DNA from: Centroberyx gerrardi
Lineage: Eukaryota; Chordata; Actinopteri; Beryciformes; Berycidae
Direction: 5' to 3'
Assembly: GCF_048128805.1 (NCBI RefSeq)
Contig: NC_136016.1
Coordinates: 18,973,176-19,037,175, forward strand
Length of the DNA stretch: 64,000 bases
Shown: positions 45,655 to 55,654 of the stretch, piece by piece
Numbering within the stretch: position 1 is the stretch's first letter
Layout: each line of letters opens with the position of its first letter
The notes under the pieces: generated by a model
What the model saw: only the letters and a program-made list of their open reading frames with translations
Told to the model about the DNA's origin: nothing
Database searches by the model: none
Translations under genes and position numbers: made by a program

Positions 45655-46029
45655 ACACTACACTCAAGACAAAGTGACAAACACAAAGAGACTAAACACA
45701 AACACTGTATGTCTTCAGTTTGAGTCTGAAGATGTCTTTAAACATACAGAAATGTCTCCAGACATCTTGTTTTCGGTTATTAAGATTTACATGGTGATGA
45801 CTGGGTATAAGTATGTGTCTGTGTGTGTGTGTGTGTGAATTGGGATATGTTGAATACAAATACTCCTATGTTTTACATTAGAAAGCTGCCCCTTTAAACC
45901 AAATCCGATGACTTTAGTGGTTTCGGATTGTTCTGCCAATAACAAAACAGTGATTTGTTCTAGGCCTATTTTACTGGGACAATAGTAGACTTAATGCGCA
46001 TCCCAATGGTAGGGTTGATGATATGGTAA

Positions 46030-46071
<42 letters not shown>

Positions 46072-47817
46072 CTGCATGACATTGCAGAGGATACTGGGCA
46101 TACTGGACGACAAATAAAATTGTATTTCACCAGATTACATGCAATACAATTTAAGGATGACATAAAAAATCATTGTGATTGAAAAATGTAATTACAGTGT
46201 TATTAAAGGATTTTTCACAGCTTTATTGTGGATAAGTCTGGTAAGTTTGCCTCTCTGTGTGTCTTAGTTCTCTGTCAGTGGGAACCAAGGCGGGCTACCG
46301 GCTCTTCTCAGTCACCGCTGTGGACAAAATGGACTGCATCCATGAGGGAGGTAAGAGGGAAACAAAGTGAAGTACAAGTCTTAAAACAGGCCATCCATAT
46401 ACATTATAGTGTAAGAGAACAGTTCCCATACCAAGTCACACTTACGATGCACAATTTGTCTGTATGTCTGCCTAACTCCACAGACTTACACAGTGTATAT
46501 CACATCAGTATACTGTCACACAGCAGCATTCCCCTTTAAGGTGACATAACTTTGGAGTGTCAGGAGTCTAAACTGTTTTGCTAATGTTGTGGTCAGGCTC
46601 ACCTTGGTTATACAAAGTGTTCAGGTGCTTAGACAGGCCACAGCATGTTTGCTCTGTCGCCTCACACATACAGTGGGTAAACATTTTCTAATCCTTGGTA
46701 GCTGCAACAAAACAGAGATATTCTGGAGTCAGTTTGAGGAAGTTAGAGCTCAGTAATATGCTCTTTCTCCGGAGACTGGCAGTTTCTTCTCATAAAACAA
46801 ACAGTTAGCAAAAGCCAGACTATGATAGCAGTAATGCCATTGTTATGAGTCAAAGTACTGGACAAATGGAGCAGAAATACCGTCCTTATCTACAGTATTT
46901 TATCTCAGTTTCATATCATATCGCAAGGCATGTAAGCGGGTAGTCGATATAGAAAAGACTCCCACACATATAAAGTTTTAACTGCAAGTCTGAAGCAGTG
47001 TGCGGGAGTCGTTTCTATATTGATAGCACATTTTTCCTCCTATGTACCTGCTGTCTATCTATTCTACAGGTGTGCAAAAGTAAATTTTTTCATGTAAGTG
47101 GGTAGTAGCATTTTTATATGGGTATGTAATTAAGGTGTAGGAAATGGTGTAAGAATTTAACATATTTGCCTGTGTGAATATACACATCTGAGGTTATGTT
47201 TAGCTACGTTTTCATAGCTTTTCTGAAGACCAGTATCCACCAGTATCCATGACTTTTTCCCCCTGTTCCCCCTCCCAGTAGAGTGTCCGGATGTGTATAT
47301 AGTGGAGCGGCTGTTCTCCAGCAGTCTGGTGGTGGTGGTCAGTCTGTCCGTGCCGCGGCGAATGAACGTCTACCACTTCAAGAAGGGGACGGAGATATGC
47401 AACTACAGCTACTCCAACAACATCCTGTCCGTCAGGCTCAACAGACAGGTGAGAAACGGACGCACAGCGGAGAAATCCCTCTGCATGAATTTATCCGGCG
47501 TCTATCCCGCTGTAGTACTGTCTTGGATGTCAGTAGAACCAAAACAAAACTCCACCGACTCTCAATCCGCTAGTTCCCTACGGTTGTCGCTTCTGGTTTG
47601 CACTCTCACAGATATTGTTTATGCTGATCTCTCACTCTGTCACTCTGTCTTTTTTTTTGTATTTTGTCCTCGTCCGTCTCCGCCCGTCACTGTCATCGTC
47701 CCTCAGCGGCTGGTCGTCTGCCTGGAAGAGTCCATCTACATCCACAATATCAAAGACATGAAACTGCTCAAGACGCTGCTCAACACACCCACCAACCCCT
47801 CAGGTACACCCAGGCTG

Positions 47818-47858
<41 letters not shown>

Positions 47859-49080
47859 CTGTACATACTGCATATATACACACACAAACTTCTCAAACGT
47901 AAAGGAATACTTCATTTCCCCATCATTTTCCATCATACCAATAAATTCTGACCAAAATCTTGTCAATTGCTTTACTTTAAATCTACTTGCGTCTAAAACC
48001 AATGCATACTCAAAAATATCAACCCCAAAAGCACCCAAGGCATGTCTTTTTCATCATATTCATACTCATTCTGTAATAAGTATATATTTGTATATATTTA
48101 ATTTTCAGTTTATCCATGACCTCACAACTTTGACTATTTATTTTGCACTACTTTACACAGTGGTGCATGTAGACAGGCAACGGCATGACTTTAGATTTTC
48201 AACATACTGATTGCTCAATATGTTGCTCAATGTGTCCATTGGCTCTATAGGACTGTATTGGAGAGCTGTGCAGCCAGGCAAGCAACATGTAAGAAGCTCA
48301 GTAGTGAAGCAAGTGACAAGATTTTGGTCAGAATCGATCCGTATGATGGCAAAAGATAGGAAAATAGAGTCCAGGTTGAAAATGGACGGTGTTATGCTTT
48401 AACTGAGTTATAAAACGTCATCCTCTCTACCCTCCTGTAGGTCTCTGCGCTCTCTCTGTCAACCACAGTAACTCCTACCTGGCGTACCCCGGCAACGCCA
48501 CCATCGGAGAGATCACAGTCTACGATGCCAACAACCTGGTGAGGCTGCAGTAAACTCTCCCATAGCAACGGCAGAAACATTGCAGCATCGTCAGATCTCT
48601 CGCTCATCCACGGTCGGGGTGGGGTGGGGGGAGGGGGGGGGAGCAGCCTGGTGTTTGTGCCGATGTCATTAGAAAGCGTTTGTTTGTCCCTCAGAGCACC
48701 GTGACACTGATCCAAGCCCATGACAGCCCGCTGGCAGCGCTCAGCTTCAACGCCTCTGGCACCAAACTGGCCAGCGCTTCAGAGAAGGTGAGCACTCATT
48801 CCCCTCCCTCTCTCTCTCTGTCTCTCTCTCTCTCTCTCTCTCACATCCGTTTCATTCCTCCCTCTCTTTTATCACCTGTCAGTCTCTGTCTGACCCTCTT
48901 CTCCTCTCCAGGGAACTGTAATCAGAGTCTTCACCATTCCTGAAGGACAGAAACTGTTTGAATTCCGAAGAGGGATGAAGAGGTTAGTAGGCACATACAC
49001 TAATAAATCCCTGTATTTTTTTATTTTCGCTAAAACAAGACATTTACGGTGTATCTTAACCTTGTTGTCCCTCTCTGTCT

Positions 49081-49128
<48 letters not shown>

Positions 49129-49921
49129 AGATATGTTAGCATCAGTTCATTGTCCTTCAGTGCGGATGCCCAGTTCCTGTGTGCCTCCAGCAACACTGAG
49201 ACGGTCCATATCTTCAAATTGGAGCAGCATAGCCCCAGGTAAACACACACACATACACACATACACACCAGTTTAAAAAACTATGTGTCTAATAATGCTG
49301 ATGGACATATTCATCTCTATGTAATATTGTGTTTATTCACATATTTAAAAGTGCTTTAAAGGTAGCATTTTAAACATGAATATATCATTATTAAATTAAT
49401 TGTGATACCTTGGAATAATTACTGTAAAACCTCTATCTCACACCTGCTAGTGCTTTTAAGACCACATTTCCCATAAAGCCTCCTGTCATAAAGAGGATGT
49501 TCCTTTTTGGCTTTAAAGAAGAAGATAAACATGTTGGAACTTCAACTTCTGCCATTGTGAGAAACTCTGAAAGCTTTAGCTCCGTTTGTGCTGGAAGAAC
49601 AGCGCCCTCTTCCTGTTTTGTGTTTCTGTTTTAAACCTCTCAGCAAGGCTCTCATTTGTTCACAGTAATTATACAAATGTCTCAAACTAAATGTGGTAAT
49701 GGTTTACTGATGTTAACCTTTAACCACGGCCCCTGTTCCGCCTCCTCCCAGTCGAGAGGAGGAGTCTCCCACATGGTCGGCGTACGTGGGGAAGATGTTC
49801 ACGGCGGCCAGCACCTACCTGCCCACCCAGGTGTCAGACATGATGCACCAGGACAGAGCCTTCGCCACCGTGCGACTCAACATGTTCGGCCTGAAGAACA
49901 TCTGCGCCCTGGCCACGTAAG

Positions 49922-49960
<39 letters not shown>

Positions 49961-51645
49961 CAGAGGCAAGAGAGGGATTTTCAATAAAGTGTGTATGTGT
50001 GTGTTTTCCCATATTTAACTCAGGAGCTGTTTTGTTGTGTGTGCTGCTTGTCAGGATTCAGAAGCTCCCTCGCCTGCTGGTGGCGTCTTCAGATGGGCAT
50101 CTGTACATCTATAATGTGGATCCACAGGATGGAGGGGAGTGTGTCCTGGTCCAAAAACACAGGTGTGTGTGTGTGTGTGTGTGTGTGTGTTAGTGGGAGG
50201 AAACCTTTATGTATATGTTTTTATCCCAATGCATTAAAGCTGCACTAGGTAACTTCACATGTTGGCGGCTCCAAATGGCAGTGAGAGGTAACTGTTTGAT
50301 TTTTTTTTACTTCACTACCCAGAAATTGTGACAAGAAAACTGCACACAGCATATTTATATTCCATATACACAAACATAAAATTAATCTCCAGTACTCAAA
50401 TTGTATTTTTACTGGAAATATATTCCATTGCTTCACTGAGGGTGACTGAAAATAAGAAAAGTGATATAATACCAAAACACATTGATAATGTTTTAATGCA
50501 AGACCCCAATTACCATTCCAATGAGCACTACTATTTTCTTTTTTATGCATTTTATGCAATTATGTATACTTATTTTGTATGATTTTTATCTAATTCTTTA
50601 TGTAATCTTAATCCATTGACCATACCTGACACCAGAATTTAATTTGGGCAAATAGGGCGAATCTATGGAGTCTCAGTTAGTGGGGATGGGACAGTTTCCT
50701 CTGTTGCAGCGCCACTTTGTGATGTAGCCTGATGAGACGGGTGTATTTTGTGAGTGAGCGTTCCCTCTCTGCCTGTGTTCCTGCAGGCTGTTCGACACCG
50801 ACGACGAGCCGGTGGAGCAGAGGGAAGAGGAGAAAGCGGAGGATGTCCTGCCCCAACCGGCCAACCAATCATACGCTGCCACTGTGGCTCTCCCTTCAAC
50901 CCCACCCTCCTCCACCACGCTCATGGGTAAGATACACCTGGAAATGATAAAAAAAAAAAAATGATAAAAAACCTTCCCAAGCTTCAGCACTGGCACTGAG
51001 AAGGGGATAAGTAACTCTACCTGAATGCTTTGTAACAGCCACACCTTAAGCCTCTTTGTCCACTGGGCACCTCTGTTTTTTTTAGCTAGTTGTACTGCAT
51101 GTCAATCAAAAACCTCAGTACATCCTTACCAATAAAAATTATGAAAACAAGAAAAAGAAGTAGGTGCTAGGAAGTAGGGATGGGACGATCTGCTTATCTC
51201 GCGATATGATTCGATACGCAACATGAGGTTCACGATTCAATAAAACCACGATACGATGTGATAAGTAAAAGTTCAATGACAACAAAGTCTGACTGCGCAG
51301 AATTATGTTTATTTCTGTTTATTTAAATATGTCATTATAAAGTGCAAATAATATAATATGGATGGAGAGCTTGTGAAATTGTGATGATCAAGTGAATCAT
51401 TTGTGATTACTTCAGTAGAATTAAATATTCTGTTATATTAAATATTAATAATCACATGTCTGTATTGTGATATATTGAATTTCGATATATCATCCCATCT
51501 CAAGAAGAAAGAGAGGTTCCCAGTGGACACAGAGGGTGTTTTGGTAGCAAGGGCCAAAAAAATAGAATACTTAAGAACCTTTTGTCTGTATTTAGTCTCG
51601 TCAATCAGCCACCTCTCTCTGTTTTGCTTCTTTCCAACCCTCCCT

Positions 51646-51719
<74 letters not shown>

Positions 51720-51844
51720 CAGGATACTCAGAGGACGGCGGAGCTCAGAAGGGCGAGGTCATCCCAGAGCACGAATTCGCCGAGGGCCCCGTCTGTCTAG
51801 ATGACGAGAACGAGTTCCCTCCAGTCGGCAACCAGAGTAACTGA
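44305..51844 (+). CDS. wipi1: WIPI1, PI3P-binding WD-repeat autophagy protein (complete)
   Basis: Exons: 44305-44381, 46268-46350, 47279-47448, 47707-47803, 48441-48538, 48695-48787, 48912-48982, 49131-49238, 49752-49916, 50055-50162, 50787-50926, 51723-51844 (TGA); 443 aa against 446 in human. It is a seven-bladed PROPPIN propeller. The lipid-binding motif FRRG is at residues 224-227, split from its following Arg by the exon 7/8 junction. Flanking signatures include [52 protein letters not shown] and [20 protein letters not shown]1 binds PI3P (and PI(3,5)P2) on phagophore and endosomal membranes. The C-terminal tail after residue about 365 is acidic and Ser/Pro-rich, ending [17 protein letters not shown]. 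The start chosen is the first in-frame ATG (context GGGATGG). Confidence 0.97.
45601..46069. repeat. Two GT microsatellites in wipi1 intron 1
   Basis: GT runs at 45601-45651 and 46033-46069, with a shorter one at 45817-45837. They are not next to an exon. Confidence 0.85.
47820..47851. repeat. (CA)n just inside wipi1 intron 4
   Basis: The run begins 16 bases after the donor at 47804. Confidence 0.85.
49082..49127. repeat. (GT)n abutting the wipi1 exon 8 acceptor
   Basis: An uninterrupted GT run ends in TCAG, and the exon starts at 49131. There is no separate pyrimidine tract. Confidence 0.92.
49355..49722. mobile_element. Dispersed MITE-like repeat, family A, copy 3
   Basis: Begins TTAAAGGTAGCATTTTAAAC and carries GACCACATTTCCCATAAA, AACATGTTGGAA and TCCTGTTTTGTG in the same order as copies 1 and 2. 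It lies in wipi1 intron 8. The right end is less clear. Confidence 0.6.
50163..50190. repeat. (GT)14 containing the wipi1 exon 10 donor
   Basis: The exon ends AAACACAG at 50162 and the intron begins directly as GTGTGTGT, so the 5' splice site is the first unit of the repeat. Confidence 0.85.
50238..50360. repeat. Dispersed repeat, family B, copy 1
   Basis: Shares the ordered motifs GTTAACTG-like, TACCCAGAAAT and GCTGCACAC/ACTGCACACAGC with the stretch 63675-63770. Two copies only, so the limits are uncertain. Confidence 0.4.
51175..51502. mobile_element. hAT-like MITE in the last wipi1 intron
   Basis: Starts TAGGGATGGGACGATCTG and ends TATATCATCCCATCT, an inverted match. The interior is AT-rich with repeated CGATAC-type motifs and no ORF. 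Confidence 0.6.
51645..51716. repeat. (CT)n tract at the wipi1 last-exon acceptor
   Basis: A CT run with CTTT and CCCT interruptions ends at TTCCCAG before the exon at 51723. Confidence 0.88.
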
Positions 51845-51892
51845 CCACCCCCACCCCCCCCACCCCCCCAACCCCCACCCCCACCCCCCCTT
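51845..51892 (+). promoter_or_regulatory. C-rich tract at the start of the wipi1 3'UTR
   Basis: Nearly 50 bases of C with scattered A begin immediately after the TGA. Such tracts bind poly(C)-binding proteins in other mRNAs; a role here is inference. Confidence 0.4.
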
Positions 51893-52057
51893 CAGCAAAA
51901 CAATCAGACTTGTTTGTTTCGAGCTGGGAGGAAGGGACAGAAATATTCCAGACATTTTGCCCCCGCCTGCCTCCACATGTACCCCTGCTGGCCTAGGGTC
52001 AAAACCTGCCAGTCTCTTCTGTATTCTGTGTCCCTCTCACCTTTTTTTTTTATACTG

Positions 52058-52063
52058 AATAAA
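52058..52063 (+). terminator. Poly(A) signal of wipi1
   Basis: AATAAA 214 bases after the stop codon, followed by an A-rich then T-containing stretch. Confidence 0.55.
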
Positions 52064-52447
52064 GACAAAAAAAGAAACACTAAAAAGGAGTGGAAAGTCC
52101 GCTCCCAGTTAAAAAAATAAATAAATCCCCAGCTCTTTCCCTCATGTCCCCTGTGAATCCATCAGATGTAAGCAGTGAAGAGACTACACTGCATCTCTAG
52201 ACATTTAAAGGAAGATTCCCACTGTCAACTCCCACATGACAGTCACGCCATAGACAACAGTGTTACACTTATTTGTATAAAACGATGACTGTGTCCAGCT
52301 AGATTTCTCATCTATCCATTGTAAATCCTTAATTCCCCCTGACGACACCCTCCTCTACATCATTATCCCACACTGTTGTCGTGGTAGCGGCCAGACGAAC
52401 ACGTGATTGGTCCAGCAGACGATGATCCAGCTGCGCTTACCTGTAAA

Positions 52448-52514
52448 CTGGCTTCCACTTACAGTAGAGGAGAAGACAGGCGGGTCTGACCTGCAGCCTT
52501 GTAGAATAACCAGG
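52448..52514. repeat. 67-bp direct repeat, copy 1
   Basis: Begins CTGGCTTCCACTTACAG and contains GACAGGCGGGTCTGACCTGC; copy 2 is 53211-53278. The identical 20-base-plus core makes the pair clear. Confidence 0.85.
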
Positions 52515-53216
52515 GACCGGATTCACAAAAGTCCTCTTACAGTAAGATAAAAGTTTCTGAAGAAGACGTTTTAGGAAGTTCTTAGGAAAGCCCTCAAGTG
52601 CAATTCCTCAATATTTTCTTAAGATTAGTTTAATCTTTCTCTTTCTCAGATAGGGCCTGCCTTGCAACCGTGGTGTAAACAGATGTAAAAGGAGGATTTT
52701 CCTCCCAAGCAGCAACTCATAGTGCTTTCATCTACAAGACAATTTGGGAATTATTTATGGTGGCAATATTTATGGTTTACTTAAATAAGTAGGCTAACTT
52801 CAACTATAGGAAAAGGCTCAGACACTGGTTACTGCCTTTTGGCTAAAAGCCTGTCGAATTTGCTAGCATCTTTTAATGAGACATGAGACATAAGATATAC
52901 ACCAAATAAAAACAGCGACAAGCTCAGCTTAACAATAAAATGTTAAGCTTAAAATGTAAGTTACAGAAAGCAAAACTATTAATACCTACTTTTAGAAGTA
53001 GGTATCTACTTCTAAAAGTGTAAAATGTGTTTAAATGAATGAATTTAGAGGCTTACCTTTTCACTGCGACAATTTTAAGACAAGTGGAAGGTTTTCTTAA
53101 AGTTAAGAAAAAAATGTAAGAACAAACAAAGAATCCCACTAATTTGTAAGCTTTTTTTAGGAGGTAAAATAACAAAAAAAATTCCTCATAAGGTTTTGTG
53201 AGTCCGGCCTCTGGTT
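52508..53216. mobile_element. 0.7-kb DNA transposon-like element with 23-bp inverted ends
   Basis: The left end (52508-52530) has CCGGATTCACAAAA and the right end (53194-53216) has TTTTGTGAGTCCGG, inverted with three differences over 23 bases. Inside are CTTAAGA-type motifs and no ORF. The ends overlap the flanking direct repeats. Confidence 0.6.
52988..53019. repeat. Perfect 14-bp inverted repeat, 4-base loop
   Basis: ACTTTTAGAAGTAG, loop GTAT, then its exact reverse complement. It lies inside the element at 52508-53216. Confidence 0.9.
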
Positions 53217-53278
53217 TCCACTGACAGCGGAGCAGATGACAGGCGGGTCTGACCTGCAGCCCTTTAATTATGACCAGG
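53211..53278. repeat. 68-bp direct repeat, copy 2
   Basis: Begins CTGGTTTCCACTGACAG and contains the same core GACAGGCGGGTCTGACCTGC as copy 1 at 52448-52514. Confidence 0.85.
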
Positions 53279-54895
53279 TTGATGCGAGCTACGTAGTTTT
53301 CTACAGATACTGGTAGTGATTCAGGGAGACTTCTTCTCTTACAATACATGTAAAGTTATTTGAAAATGGAAATGGATGAAATCACTCAAAAGTGTGTAAA
53401 GACAACACTATGACAAAGCTGTTTGGAAGAGCGACGGACGAGACCACAGACTGTTTTGGGAGCGAATCGATGGGCATTAACTGTCACACCTCAAGAGAGA
53501 GAGGCAGTGGTTTGTGTAAGAAGGAGAGGACATTGTCAGTGTGAAACACTATTTAAGTCATGACGCACAGTGTAAGTATTATATGACTTGCAGAAGCAGC
53601 TGTGATACCAGTTATGGTAGAGTGTCACTAATGTAACCTGATAATATTATATCTGGAAGAGTTGGCTGTAAAAGTCAGGTAGGAGGAGCAGTCAGCAAAT
53701 GAAATGTGAATTACTTGATATGGAGCTGTGCATAAGAAAGCTACAGGTCCTGTCAGTGATATCATTAAGACCTTTTATTTACTATATGATGTTGAATATG
53801 TTAACAATTAATTCATAGACATTTTTACTTTGAAACATGATGTACTAAATATTATTTTGGAATATGTTTAAGTATTACACATCAACGCATTGACCTACCA
53901 TGCGTACATAAATATTGAGGATTTTTACTGTGTGTATAATGTGTATATAATACATTTATATATAGTACTATTGTAAACAGTAACATGGTAATATCATTTG
54001 ACTGATTTGCCAAAAGGTGGCGCTGTTAGGGCAGCCTTACTCTGCATTGAGCTGTTGAATACTTGATGATTTGAGCCAGAGACACATTAAAGCTGATATT
54101 GTCAATCGATCTCTACTTCTGCTGCAGTGTGTAGTTTTGGTCAAAAAGAAAAATAACAAATGTTTTTTTTTTTTTTTGCAAATGTTTAGAAATTGTATCA
54201 AAACTCATCTATCAAAAAAAACCCTTAATAACCAATACATTTCAAAGCACAGATGATGGCATTTTGCATAGTAAATTTGGTGACAGGCGAGTTATTTATT
54301 CTGTACTTGAACATTATCTACCTTTTTGGACATTTCAGAGGTTTAAATTTCTTCCCTGAAACTTCAACGATTTGTATATCAATGGTAGCAGTAAAAGGAA
54401 ATTTAAGGAATGGCCTTACTGTGCAAAACTCTTCTATGTGGAGAGGCTCTGGTTTATTTCCATTATCTCCTCACTGTAAGGGGATATAAGAACATACCTG
54501 ATGGTGAAAAAAAGGTGTTATTCCTATACTTGCAGTAGCATTTCTATCATACATGATATATGCAATCATACATGATCATTGGGTCACAGGAATGTTTTGT
54601 TGTATATGTTGTCAGGGCGCTGAGGCTCTGACTGTTCATTGTAAGTAGCTCTATTGTAAGTACACTATCAGCTAAATGCTTATAATGTAAATGTACATAT
54701 TGCTGTCCCGCAACACGGTTCACATTTCGGAAACTGTACACAAGATGTTAGAGATACAGATAATACACATTAAAAAGAAGACAAGACAAACCATAAAAAT
54801 CAACAAAACACATGGCTTTCAAATGATGATATACTGCAACAAATTAAAAATAATACATCCATAAACAATACAGAAAAGTATGTACAGGTACAAAG

Positions 54896-55322
54896 CAGGG
54901 TTGGGGTCAATACATGAATGAACTGATCAATTCCAATTCAACTGAGCAATTGGAATTGGAATTTGGAATTTAATTCAATTCAATGAAATTCTGTGAAATT
55001 CCATGTTTTTTCGTTTTTTCTTACCACATTATGTGACATGAGATTACATGTAGTGTGATATATTATCAATACTGAAAATCATAAAATGTTAACGGTACCT
55101 TTCAGGTGCATAACATGTAATCGTATGATTGAATGTATTTGATTTGTTTAACTGTCTTTTATTGGATTCGTAATGTTTGATTTATAATGTTTAGCAAGTC
55201 AAGACAGCATCTGTTAGAAGTGGAATTTCATGGAATTTTCATGGAATTCAATTCCAACTCTAGGAACTGAATTGGAATTTACCATGCATTCTCAATTCAA
55301 TTCATGAATGGCCCTGACCCTG
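54896..55322. mobile_element. hAT-type MITE with intact 8-bp target duplication
   Basis: The left end CAGGGTTGGGGTCAATACAT and the right end (inverse of CAGGGTCAGGGCCATTCAT) are inverted. The 8-mer GTACAAAG is present immediately before (54888-54895) and after (55323-55330). An 8-bp duplication with CAGGG ends fits the hAT superfamily. The interior is built of GGAATT-rich inverted segments with no ORF. Confidence 0.85.
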
Positions 55323-55654
55323 GTACAAAGTTTCTCTTTACTGAAAAGGAATGACCTTCTAATGACTCTGCATTAGTGGACTCATTTTTCGTGTTTTTCC
55401 CAAAGTATTGACCTCACAGAGAGTTGCATCAGACCTCTTCTGTTCCAACTGGCCAAAGTTCGACCATCTGCTTCTCTTTGCTCTCTGCGGTTGTTTGCAT
55501 GCACCCTGCTGCATTCAGGTTTTGAACGTTGAACTTCCCATAAATCACCGAACTGACCAAATCCAAACAAATCTATTTGTTATATCTGTTTGCTTAGGTC
55601 TGCATGCCTCTTCTTAGGCTGTTTGTGTGTGTGTTTGTGTGTGTCTTCCCACCC

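Larger units (their letters stand above)
52080..55654. other. Intergenic region between convergent wipi1 and arsg
   Basis: Holds a duplicated segment with an element between its copies (52448-53278) and a MITE with a perfect target duplication (54896-55322). No gene is seen. An AATAAA on the minus strand (TTTATT at 55158-55163) could end arsg, but several AT-rich alternatives exist. Confidence 0.5.

Noticed and set aside
47293-48210. A 305-aa open frame on the plus strand
   Set aside because: It reads through wipi1 exon 3, intron 3, exon 4 and a CA repeat. Exon junction phases and family match show the true exons end at 47448 and 47803.
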